Shown here piece by piece: positions 45,898 to 56,052 of a stretch of DNA of 64,000 bases. The notes beneath the pieces were generated by a model. It made no database searches. It was not told where the DNA came from and saw only the letters and a program-made list of their open reading frames with translations. A program made the position numbers and the translations under genes. Every line of letters begins with the position of its first letter. Position 1 is the first letter of the stretch. Source of the stretch: Vicia villosa (Eukaryota > Streptophyta > Magnoliopsida > Fabales > Fabaceae); contig NW_026705399.1 in the NCBI RefSeq assembly GCF_029867415.1, forward strand, positions 124,001 through 188,000, read 5' to 3'.

Positions 45898-47209
45898 TCT
45901 TTTGGTCTTTGTAGTTTCCTTTCCTTGTTGCATCTGTTTTCCTGCATTCCTGTCTTGTAAACCTTTTTGATTATCAATGAAAAAGTTTCTTTGATTTACA
46001 TTCCAGTGATTCTATTTGTCGTTTTATGCATCTGAATCTTTTTAAATATTCTTTTTGATGTTATGACAAAAAGGGGGAGAAGATAAATGATAAATGATTT
46101 GATTAAATCTATTAGTTGCTGGGTAAAGAGGCTCCCACACTTTCACTAACAAGAACTGCAAGTTCTATATGGTTTAAGTGTTTTGCAGGTACAGAGAAGT
46201 GAAGTGAATCTTCAGAAGCAAACACTAGAAGCAAAACCATAAGAAGCGTTATTCTGTAAAAGGAATAAGCTCTTGGAAACTGAAGCAAGCTGAGTGCTGT
46301 CAAGCTTCAGAGATCAGAAGCAAGAAAGAAGAATGAATCAGAAGCACTGATAATAGAATTTGAATATCATTGTCTATCCTGTTCTGACAAAATTCTATTT
46401 GCTCTGATACATATAATGTTATGGCTCTGATACATTATTTGCTCTGATACATTATTTCAGCCTATATGGCTCTGATACATATAATGTGTTCAAACATACA
46501 TTTTATGTTCTAACTCGTTCATGCTGACTTTTGTCGTTTAGTTTTTGTTCTGTAACATTTCAGGATGTAGAGATGCTCTGATGATGCTCTGGTACATTCA
46601 ACAATGTTCTGATACAAATCTAGCATGAAGTGATGATTGGTAGACATTCAAAGTTCTGAAGCTATCCGAGGGAAGCAGAAATCAGAAGATGTGAATGTTC
46701 TAAAAGATCCAGAAAACTCAAGTTCTGAAGCTGTCCTGAATGGAAGCAGAAATCAGAAGCTGTGAATGTTCTGAAGATCAAAGAAATTCAAGTTCTGAAG
46801 CTGTCCTGAATGGAAGCAGAAGTCAGAAGCTGTGAATGTTCTGAAGATCAAAGAAATTCAAGTTCTGAAGCTGTCCACGATGGAAGCAGGAATCAGAAGC
46901 TGTGAGTGTTCTAAGGATCTAAAGAAATTCAAGTTCTGAAGCTGTCCAATGGAAGCAGAAGTCAGAAGCTATGAATTCTCTGAAGGCAGAAGCTTATATG
47001 ATCGTCTCTACCGAAATAATCAGGGAAGTCTTTTATCAAAGTTCTTCGAGTATTTATTTCAGGGGGAGATTATTTATCTCAGGGGGAGATTGTTAATCTC
47101 AGGGGGAGACATATTCATATGCTTATGCTATAGCTGTGTAATTTGTCTTTTGCCGTCTACTCTTTCTGATCGCAAATTCATATCATTTATATATGTTTTT
47201 GTCATCATC
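45898..47209 (+). repeat. Repeat-rich 3' untranslated region of SIRE-like element
   Basis: 46380-46500 repeats GCTCTGATACAT words. 46651-46990 holds five units of about 70 bases, starting at 46651, 46720, 46790, 46860 and 46931, each beginning AAGTTCTGAAGCT. 47061, 47081 and 47101 each start an AGGGGGAGA purine run. Confidence 0.85.
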
Positions 47210-47223
47210 AAAAAGGGGGAGAT
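47210..47223 (+). promoter_or_regulatory. Polypurine tract of SIRE-like element
   Basis: AAAAAGGGGGAGAT abuts the 3' LTR at 47224. Confidence 0.88.
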
Positions 47224-48414
47224 TGTTAGAACAAGATTTGTTCTTATCAATTATCTTAGTTTTGATGATAACAATAATATGAATTTTGCTTAAGATAATA
47301 TGGTACTCTAATCCAATGCAATTTCCCTTTCAGGAAATATATATAAAGAGTACGCATAATTCAGCGCTCAGAAGTTGTGTCTCAAATGGTTCAGCATGCA
47401 ACATCAGAACATGGTCTGGCAAGACATCAGAAGATGGTCGAAGCAGAATCAGAACATGGCATCAGAAGAACATGAGATCAGAAGCACTGAAGATCAGAAG
47501 ATGGTATCACGCAACAGAAGCACTTCAAGATCAGAAGATCAGAAGATGCTATGCACCAAGCTGTTTTGACTCTGATGATATTCAAACGTCGTATTCACAA
47601 ACATCAGATCAGAAGGAAGTACAGGTGGCAGACTACGCTGACTGACAAAAGGAACGTTAAAGCTACTAAAGGCAACGTCAGTAGACACAGCGTGAACAAG
47701 GCTCGAGGTAGTTGACAAAAGCGTATAACATTAAATGCAATGCTGTACGGAACACGCAAAGCATTAAATGCACTCAACGGTCATCTTCTCAACGCCTATA
47801 AATATGAAGTTCTGATGAGAAGCAAGGTTACCAATTCTTAACAACTCTGAACGAAAATAAACTTGCTGAAACGCTATTCAATCAAAGCTCAGAATCTTCA
47901 TCAACTCACTACATTGCTGTTGTAATATCTTAGTGAGATTAAGCTTAAACGATAAGAGAAATATCACAGTTTGTGATTATAGTTTTTAAGAAGCATTTGT
48001 AAACTCTTGAATAGATTACATTAAGTTGTAAGGAACTAGAGTGATCGTGTGATCAGTATACTCTAGGAAGTCTTAGCAGTTGGCTGAGCAGTTTGTAACT
48101 AGAGTGATCAGGTTGATCAGTAGACTCTAGAAAAGTCTTAGAAGTTGTCTAAGCAGTTGTTCCTGGAGTGATCAAGTTGTGATCAGAATACTCTAGAAGA
48201 CTTAGTCGTGGACTAAGTGGAAAACCATTGTAATCCGTGCGATTAGTGGATTAAATCCTCAGGTTGAGGTAAATCATCTCTGCGGGGGTGGACTGGAGTA
48301 GCTTCGTTAACAGCGAACCAGGATAAAAATAATTGTGCAATTTATTTTTATAGTCCAAGATTTAAAGTCACACTTATTCAATCCCCCCCTTTCTAAGTGT
48401 TTTTCTATCCTTTA
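47224..48414 (+). repeat. 3' LTR of SIRE-like element
   Basis: 1191 bp, near-identical to the 5' copy (three differences found). Its last dinucleotide is TA, not CA. Confidence 0.92.
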
Positions 48415-48419
48415 GTTTG
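48415..48419. repeat. TSD GTTTG, right copy
   Basis: Matches 39395-39399; the LINE RT frame resumes after it. Confidence 0.9.
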
Positions 48420-50400
48420 ATAACAAAGGTGGACTACAAGAAGGCGTACGACAGTGTTAGCTGGGACTACCTCATAATTCTGATGTCTCGCATGGGTTTT
48501 TAGAGCTTATGGTGCAAATGGATGGAAGCCTGCATTTTTAAAAGCTCTATGTCAATTATGATAAACGGAAGCGTGACGAAAGATTTCATGGTGGAGAGAG
48601 GCCTTAGGCAAGGCGACCCTCTATCACCTTTTCTTTTTCGTTATGGCAATGGAAGGATTAACTGTTATGATAGAGCAAGCAGTCAGGCGAGGAGACTATC
48701 ATGGCTTTCAAATCAACGATGAGGAAACGATTGATATCCTACAATTCGCGGACGACACCATTGTATTAGGAAACGGGAGCAACGACAATCTTTGGTGTAT
48801 GAAGACTATCTTTAGAGGATTTGAATTAATGTCAGGAATGAAAGTAAATCTGTGTAAAAGCCAAGTGTACGGTATCAACGTGGGAGAATGGAACATGGAA
48901 GTAGCCTCAAATATTCTGTCTTGTAAAATAGGGAACTTCCCTTTCAAATTTTTAGGAGTGAAGGTGGAAAAAAGTACGCGGAGCAGTAACATGTGGAAAG
49001 ACGTCATTAATTTGTGCAGGAAAAAATTGGCTACATGGAGAGGAAGGCACTTATCAATGGGTGGAAGGGTGGTCCTGATAAACTCAGTGCTAAACGCAAT
49101 CCCATTATACACCCTCTCTTTCTACAAAATGCCAATGAAAGTGATTAAAGAGATACGTGGAATTCAAAGTAGGTTCCTTTGGAATGGCAAGGAAAATCGT
49201 CGTTCTATACACTGGGTTAGCTGGGATGTTGTATGCAGGTCTAAGGAAGAAGGGGGGCTAGGGATCAAAGATATTGAAATCGTAAACAGGGCTTTATTAT
49301 CGAAATGGAGATGGAGAATCTTAAACGATAAGCATGCTATTTGGAGCGGAATTCTGAGGCGTAGATACATAAATCCGCAGCTCAAAGTGCTCACTTGCAG
49401 TGAGCATGACATTAGCAGAAGTGACTCAGTTTGGTGGAAAGACCTCATACTGATAGACAATAATGGAGCAGGCTCAGAAAACACCTTTTCTAACAATGTT
49501 TTATGCAGGTTGCAAGCAGGAGAAGGCATCCCTTTTTGGAGCAGCAAATGGACGGGAAATCAGATTCTGAAGGAAGCATTTCCTGAGTTATACGACACCG
49601 CCAAGGACAAATCCATGAGTGTGTCTGAAGCAGGAAACTGGGAGGCTGGGCAGTGGCTGTGGAGCAAGGCAAAGATCATAAGAGCTTCAGGAGATGATAA
49701 CAACCACATAGCAGATCAGCTACTAAAGCTTCTGAATGAATTTGAACCGGTGGAAGAGGGCCGTGATTCGTTCAGTTGGACACAGGAGAATGATGGAGTC
49801 TTTACCGTAAAATCTTGCTACAAAGCTTTAGCATATAAGACAACAGTTTCTTGGATCACAACAAATATGAAAGAACTGCTAGCAAGCTTATGGAAGGTGA
49901 GAGTTCCGTCAAACATTCAAATTTTCGGATGGAGATTTATTCTAAACAGGCTCCCAACGAAGGACAATCTTTTGGCAAGAGGAATTGAAATAAAAGCATC
50001 GAAAAAAGGATGCGAGTTCTGCGGAAACAACATCGAATCAAGGCATCATCTCTTTTTCGAATGTCCGTTTAGCTTCAGAATATGGGATGCTGTCCACACT
50101 TGGTTGGGCAGCCCTATGTGGATAAAAGTGAAAGAATTAATGGAGTTTCCTACATTCTGTGAGAAGGCCAAAAGGAAGGAGATTAGAGAGGTGACGTTTT
50201 CAATCTGGTTGGCTGTTAACTGGACTCTGTGGCTCACAAGAAATGCAGTAACTTTCAAAGACGAAGCGGCTAATTTCGAAGACTGTCTATCTTCCATTAA
50301 ATTCGCTTCTTGGAAATGGATTCATTTGGGAAAAATAAATGCCCAAAACTGTTGTAGTTACTACGAATGGCATGTTGCGCCTCTGCTAACCATTTTCTAA
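48420..50400 (+). pseudogene. LINE ORF2 part 2: RT core and zf-RVT, broken
   Basis: Begins in frame with VDYKKAYDSVSW, the conserved RT block. A TAG at 48500-48502 interrupts it; then INGSVT and GLRQGDPLSPFLF follow. A one-base frameshift near 48640 leads to the long frame from 48643 (585 codons). That frame has the active site QFADD at about residues 33-38, the thumb (LGVKVEKS.., MGGRVVLINSVL, CRSKEEGGLGI) and a zf-RVT domain (about 410-500, CEFCGNN, HHLFFECPF). It stops at 50398-50400. The copy is inactive as it stands. Confidence 0.9.
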
Positions 50401-50441
50401 ACTTAGCTATAAGTTACTAGTATTTCTTCTGTACCGGGTTT

Positions 50442-50458
50442 GAGCACCCCTAGTGCTC
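50442..50458 (+). other. Stem-loop near LINE 3' end
   Basis: GAGCAC-CCCTA-GTGCTC is a perfect 6-bp stem about 25 bases before the poly-A tract. In L1-type LINEs of plants a 3' hairpin can guide the RT to its template; the role here is inferred. Confidence 0.6.
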
Positions 50459-50493
50459 CTTGAATGAAATTTCCTTGCCTATTAAAAAAAAAA

Positions 50494-52012
50494 GGAATTA
50501 TAAGGAATTGAAAGAGATCTATTGTCTTTTTTATTTAAAGTTGGTTGAGTTGTTTTCTCAATTTTTTTCATTTTTGAATTAGTTGAATCGGTTGACAAAT
50601 TATTCTTTCTAATGTTCAAAGGCTCTTGTTTGAGTCTTTCCTTTCTTAAGGTGATAAGGTCAAATTTATGAGTGGTTTTGTTATGATCTAACACGTTTTA
50701 GTCTAAATCATTTGAAGAATATATAATGATATCATTTTAACAGTGTTATAAAAACGGTGAAAGAGGTGGAAAATAAGAATATTTTTTATCTTGAAATAAT
50801 TTCTAAGTAAATCAGTGACTCATGCATTTATTTCGATTGACTTTAGAATTATATCATGAATATGTCTTAATTAATAAGGTTGAGTATTTGTCTTGATTCT
50901 AAAGTATACCAATATATAATTTTTTTTTTCTTTTTTAAAAAAAAAAATTATGATTGTTGATGGTAGTTATGGTGATTCGAACTCTAACTTTAATTTTTCG
51001 GATTTGGTCTTTAACTAGTTTGACATATCTCCTTGTATGTGTTTTTGTTTGATTTGTTCTTATGTTGGTTGTGGTATCTCTGTTTTTGTTGAATTTTTAT
51101 TTGTATTCATGATAGTCTTTTAAAAACTTCTTATGCTGTAGGATTATTTCTATTTTAATGGTTATTACAATATTTATAAATATATTATTTTCTCATTAAA
51201 AAATATTTAATAATATGAATGAAAAGTATATAATAAGCTAAATAGTTATCTACTTTAGATACAAAATCATCATATTAAAAACAATATTCATAATTTTACG
51301 AAATACAACATTACTATACACAAATATTTAAACCCTTTATAAAAAAAATCATCAAAACAAATATTCAGAACCTTTATAAAAAAAATCAATGGCTTTGATG
51401 ATAAAAAGTTAATCCTCTTACCTTTAATTACATTTTGTCTCTAATTTTTACAAGCTCACAAATTTGTTCTCCTATTTTAAAATCATCAATTTTTAGTTTT
51501 TTTTTGTTGAGTTTTTTTATCTAAAAATAATGATATGATATGATTTAAATGAAGTGATATATAATTTAATAATATAAAATTATTTTGATTGATAAATCAT
51601 TTATAAATTATTAATTAAATAAAAATTAATTAATTTATAAAATTTTAACTTAAGTTTTTTTTTAAAAAAAAAATCTTACAACTTAATTTCGTTATTGTTG
51701 AACATTAAACATCTTTATTTCATCGTATATTATAATATTTGTCGCATCACTATTTTATAATAAAAAATAAGAGAAAAAGAATGTAATAAATTTTAAATAT
51801 TAATAGTCAAGTTGAAAAATATTAATGTATGAAAAACTTAAAAAAAATAATTTTATATTATAAAAAGAGAAAATCTAAAAGAGAGTCTTTTAAAAAGGCT
51901 AGGAATCACTTGTATAGATTGAAAGTGAAATGCAACTAGACATTGGCCAGCTAGAAAACAACTAAGCAAAGATTATGAAACTATATGAACCCCATTAAAC
52001 AAACCAACCACA
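50494..52012. other. AT-rich intergenic stretch upstream of XTH gene
   Basis: No gene or element terminus seen. Includes long A/T runs (50920-50950, 51340-51390, 51640-51680). It probably holds part of the XTH promoter. Confidence 0.5.
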
Positions 52013-52022
52013 ATATATATAC
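52013..52022 (+). promoter_or_regulatory. Candidate TATA box of XTH gene
   Basis: An ATATATATA run about 35-40 bases upstream of the ATG at 52055. Transcription would start about 10 bases before the ATG, so the leader would be short. Confidence 0.4.
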
Positions 52023-52054
52023 CTAATCTAACTTCATCTTTGTACTAAACAAAC

Positions 52055-53878
52055 ATGCCTCATTTTCATCTTGTACTAATTCTTTCCTTAACAACATTGG
52101 TTTCTGTTTCTTCACACAGCAGGCCTTACACAATTCCATCTGTCACACATTTAACTGATTCTTTTCCTCATGTAACAATTCAAACTGCTTTTTCCAATGC
52201 TTTTGGTGCCAAAAATGTTAAGTTTCTTGGTAATGGGTCCATGGCCACTCTGGCCCTTGACAAAATCACTGGTAGGTTTACTGTACCTCTGATCAGATGT
52301 CTCTGCACAACTATCAACTGAACTGGTTTAACTGTGTTATGTTTTTTTCACAGGCTCTGGCATGGTTTCGCAAAATAGATACAACTATGGATTCTTTAGT
52401 GCTGCAATCAAATTACCAGCTGGTTTGTCACCTGGAGTTGTGGTTGCTTTTTATGTAAGCTACCTTCTTAATTCTTTGATAATGAATTTTTTTTGAGGTT
52501 GTGATTTGTGATGAAATTTGATTTAACTTGAGAAAATATTATTAGTTGTCAAATGCAGATAAATTTCCTCACAACCATGATGAGATAGATATTGAAATTC
52601 TTGGTCATGATAAGAGAAATGATTGGGTTATTCAAACAAATGTGTATGCCAATGGAAGTGTTAGCACTGGAAGAGAAGAGAAATTTTATTTCTGGTTTGA
52701 TCCAACTCAGCAGTACCATTATTATAGCATCTTGTGGAACAGTTATCACACTGTGTAAGTTTTTTAATCTTGAATAGTTTCATCATATTATTATTGAGTA
52801 ATCACTCAATCATGAAGAAATTGTTTTTAAATTTTTGTTTTAAAAAAAAAGGAAAACGAGATATCATGTTTTTTTTTTTAAAAACTCGATATTTGGTCCT
52901 ATGACTAACTAGTCCGTCAGATTTGTACATGTTAGATACACTAATTAATAACTCTACTAACGTTGAGTTAGTCAGAGTCACAAATACTTGAGTGTTAGTC
53001 AAGGTCACAAATACTTGAGTATATGTCATATTGAAAAGTGTATGTCTTTCCTTTTTATGGTTGCCAATCCATAAAACCAATTGATAGGTCATTAAAATCC
53101 ATGTTTCCTCGTCTGTATGAGGTCAATCAATAGAAATTGTATTTCTTATTTTTTCGTGTCTGTCTGAGGTTAGAAATCAAATTTCGTTTTTTTCTTCTCT
53201 TGAGATTTGTCTTGAATGTTTTATCTGCGTATTAAAATGTATTGGCGTGTCCCACTTGGCTTATTTACGTTGATCTAGTTCGGTCTTGCCTCATAGGATG
53301 TCTTGAAATCGGAGCATGCTTTGGTGAGTCCGAATTTAGATCCAGCTCAAATCACCAAATTTATGCAATACTAATTCTAAATTTATTCTGTATGAACTGA
53401 TCCGACACATGAATTACTAGTATCTAATGAAATTTGTACCTGACATTCGGTCTTTTTTATTTATTTTAAATTTTGTAGGTTTTTTGTTGACAATATTCCA
53501 GTGAGGGAATTCATACACAAAACCACATCCCCATTTATCTATCCATCAAAACCAATGTCATTATATGCAACAATATGGGATGGTTCAGAATGGGCTACAC
53601 ATGGAGGAAAGTACCCTGTAAACTACAAATATGCACCATTTGTTGTTTCATTTGCTGAAATGGAATTAAGTGGCTGCATAACTGATCCAAATTCACCAAC
53701 TTCTTCATGTTCTAAGTCAAATCCTTCAGGACAACAAGACCCTATTAATGGAGCAGATTTTTCTAAGCTTTCACAGCAACAGATAGCAGCTATGGATTGG
53801 GCTAGAAGGAAACTCATGTTTTATTCTTATTGTACTGATGTAAATAGATACAAAGTCTTGCCACCAGAATGCCACTGA
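52055..53878 (+). CDS. Xyloglucan endotransglucosylase/hydrolase, four exons
   Basis: Exons 52055-52271, 52354-52454, 52546-52754 and 53479-53878, all with GT..AG introns and consistent phases, giving 308 residues (927 bases with the stop). XTH enzymes are secreted GH16 proteins that cut and rejoin xyloglucan in the cell wall. Residues 1-20 look like a signal peptide. The catalytic block [10 protein letters not shown] is at 117-126 (nucleophile E119, acid/base E123); many XTHs have DEIDFEFLG. An N-glycosylation site NGS is at 142-144. Residues 202-229 ([18 protein letters not shown].. and NYKYAPF) and the cysteine-bearing C-terminus (YSYC.., RYKVLPPEC) resemble group III-B members such as Arabidopsis XTH27-30. 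That group assignment is inference. AACAAACATG is a good plant start context. The XTH-specific C-terminus is shorter than in some relatives. Confidence 0.9.
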
Positions 53879-54848
53879 ATATAGAGAGAGAAAAATTAAG
53901 AACAAGGAATTCCTCAAAAGTATTTTTATTCTTCATGAAAAATATTTTTGAGGAATTTTTTTTTCTTATATGTTTTACAATATTTTTTATTTAAATTACA
54001 TTTTAGATATGTATACAAGTTCAATTCTTTGACTTGGAATGTGGACTAATAAATATAATGTACTTTTATGTATCTATAGATGTTGATATACTTTAATAGG
54101 CAACGGCTAATTATTACTCTAGTGAAGATATTAGGAAATTTATAGATGGGATCTTTAAATTTGACACTTTTATGTATTGGTGTTTTAATATTATTTTATT
54201 GAATTGATTATTCATATAGATTAAAATTTTAACAAATCAGATTCATCTTCATTCTTCTCCTCCTCCTCATATATCTCTATTAAAAGGGTAGATGTCCATA
54301 ATCAAGAATCAAAATGCAAATAACAACAATAATTAAATCTTATTCCATTAAAATGAATTAATTTTTTTTCCATAATGTTCTATCTAAAACCATATTTCTT
54401 TCATTAATTCTTATGTTAGCTTTGCTATACATAGTCAGTTTCAAACCCATATAAATGAAGTGAATTGTGTTAGTAGTTGATAGTAAATTTAAAATTTAAT
54501 TGAATATGGGTAAGGATTGTCTGACTTTTGGGAGGGAATTGCCCTCTACCTTTCTCTCCATCTCTCTCCAAAATTTCTCTCTCTCTCACATCATATTTCC
54601 CTCTTTTTTTTTCCTTCTCTTTATTAATTGTCTCTCTAAAAATTGCCTAAAGTCACCTAAAATTAGGGGATTGAAAGGTAGTGAATCCATTCCCAATGAA
54701 CCTCTATAACATGAATCAACTACGAAAGAATCAAATTGCAAACATGAAAATAAAAACTTTAAAATGTTTGTTTGAGTAAATAATTAATTTTACACGGGTA
54801 TCTAAGATAAACAGACCACAAGTTGCACCGCTAATCTTTTTTAGATGA
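53879..54848. other. XTH 3' region and gene-free stretch
   Basis: AATAAATATAATG near 54048 could be a polyadenylation signal, about 170 bases after the stop. 53910-53960 holds an imperfect inverted repeat (GAATTCCTCAAAAGTATTTTT.. / ..AAAAATATTTTTGAGGAATT). 54530-54625 is CT-rich. No further gene. Confidence 0.45.
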
Positions 54849-54857
54849 TAAAATCAA

Positions 54858-55285
54858 GGATTAATACATATTTTCACCCCTGCCATATGGGATTGGTTTG
54901 AAAAATCTCTCTGCCAAAAAAAAAGTTGCAAGAATTTCCCTAACATTTGAAGATTCTCTCGTTTTAAACCTTGTAAAAATTTTGTTTTTAAAACCAACTT
55001 TGTCATTTGAAGATTCAGTCATTTTAAACCCTATAATCTTGTAGATTATGTCATTTTAAACCCTCTGAAATATGACAGACAAGGTTGGTTTTACTAAAAA
55101 AAAAATTTACAGGGTTCAAAATGATAGAGTCCTTTAAGTGGCAAGGTTGGTTTTAAAAATAAATATTTTACAAGGTTTAAAACGAGAGAATCTTCAATTA
55201 TTAGGAGAATTCTTGCAACCTTTTTTTTACAGGGGGATTTTTCAAACCAACCCCATATGGTAGGGGTGAAAATAGGTATTAACCC
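54858..55285. mobile_element. MULE-type foldback MITE, 428 bp, 9-bp TSD
   Basis: Two arms of about 200 bases are imperfect inverted repeats that meet near 55060. The outer ends read GGATTAATAC on the left and GTATTAACCC on the right. TAAAATCAA occurs at 54849-54857 and 55286-55294. Long terminal inverted repeats with a 9-bp duplication are typical of Mutator-like elements. No coding capacity. Confidence 0.9.
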
Positions 55286-55294
55286 TAAAATCAA

Positions 55295-55943
55295 TTCTCT
55301 TAAAAATTGCATTCAATGACTTAGGAGACAGTATTGATATGCATGAACCTCTAAATTCTTTGAAAAAAATCAAATGTACGTGGTGCTAAAAAGTCAAACA
55401 AAAGGAATAAAAACATGTTGATTGTCATAATACCTTTTTTCATATTTGATCACTTTGTTTGAAGGAGCTTTGAGGGATTCTTGTTCAACAATAAAGTATT
55501 TTTGTGCTCAAACCCACAATTGGAAAAACTTTAGTCAAATTCACATATGTATGTTTTAATTTCCTCCTACCTCCACCAATACACCATAATATCTATTTGC
55601 CTAACTATCGATCTTCCCTCTTGTGGGTTGGTCAAGAAATTCATCGACACCTTTTTTTCAAAGATATTCTCGCCCACGTAAATAAGTAAAAATGGACATT
55701 CCTAATAGTTAATTGGTGCATAAGTTGAGGTTACCTATTTCACCCGGTCACAAACTCAAAGACACTTGTTATGTAATATGTATGTAAACATATAGAGTTA
55801 TGGACATGCAAAACAGCGAGACTATGAGCTCAATTCTCACTATATGCATGCCTTTAGCCTCATTATCAAGGGAATTTCTAAGCCCATCCAATGAGATGGA
55901 AAAAATCCTATGGAAAACCAAAATGTCCATCAATTTCCGGAAA
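55295..55943. other. Gene-free stretch
   Basis: No frame or terminal motif that I can support. A 61-codon frame at 55504-55689 has no recognisable motif. Confidence 0.45.
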
Positions 55944-56052
55944 TGTAATACCCCGATTTTCACCTAAGTCTGTTGACGTGTTTTATTGGAATTTCAAAGA
56001 AGGTATCTTTTGATTAGTGGATAATCGATTTACTAATCTCATAAGTGGCATG
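55944..56052 (+). repeat. Left fragment of another gypsy-like LTR
   Basis: TGTAATACCCCGATTTTCACC is a typical start of plant gypsy LTRs. It runs 109 bases to the insertion point of element 2, so element 2 seems to have landed inside an older LTR. The rest would lie beyond the window. Confidence 0.45.

Larger units (their letters stand above)
39400..48414 (+). mobile_element. SIRE/Maximus-type copia element lacking RT-RNase H
   Basis: A 9015-bp element with two 1191-bp LTRs (TGTTAGAAC start, TATCCTTCA or TATCCTTTA end), perfect GTTTG duplication, TGGCATCAGAGC primer site and purine tract AAAAAGGGGGAGAT. I found three LTR differences: C/T at 40160/47984, C/G near 40215/48039, and the last CA/TA. 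That is about 0.25%, so a recent insertion (about 100,000 years at 1.3e-8 per site per year, rough). It retains gag, protease, integrase and an ORF in the envelope position. About 2 kb of RT and RNase H is absent, so it must have moved with help or lost the segment after insertion. TCAGAAG words are scattered throughout, as in this lineage. Confidence 0.92.
36999..50493 (+). mobile_element. Degenerate L1-type LINE, split by a SIRE-like copia element
   Basis: Non-LTR element in two parts (36999-39399 and 48415-50493), separated by the copia insertion. Order: ORF1 tail, apurinic endonuclease, reverse transcriptase, zf-RVT, a 3' hairpin and a poly-A tract (50483-50493). It is 5'-truncated, frameshifted and has stop codons. 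The RT frame runs from the left part into the right part if the insert and one GTTTG copy are set aside. A LINE target duplication could not be confirmed. Confidence 0.85.

Noticed and set aside
36961..50510. LINE target-site duplication
   Set aside because: Weak AGGAA-like similarity between 36968 and 50493 flanks is too short and imperfect to support a duplication.
52549..52777. Alternative frames over XTH exon 3
   Set aside because: Shadows of the correctly spliced XTH reading frame.
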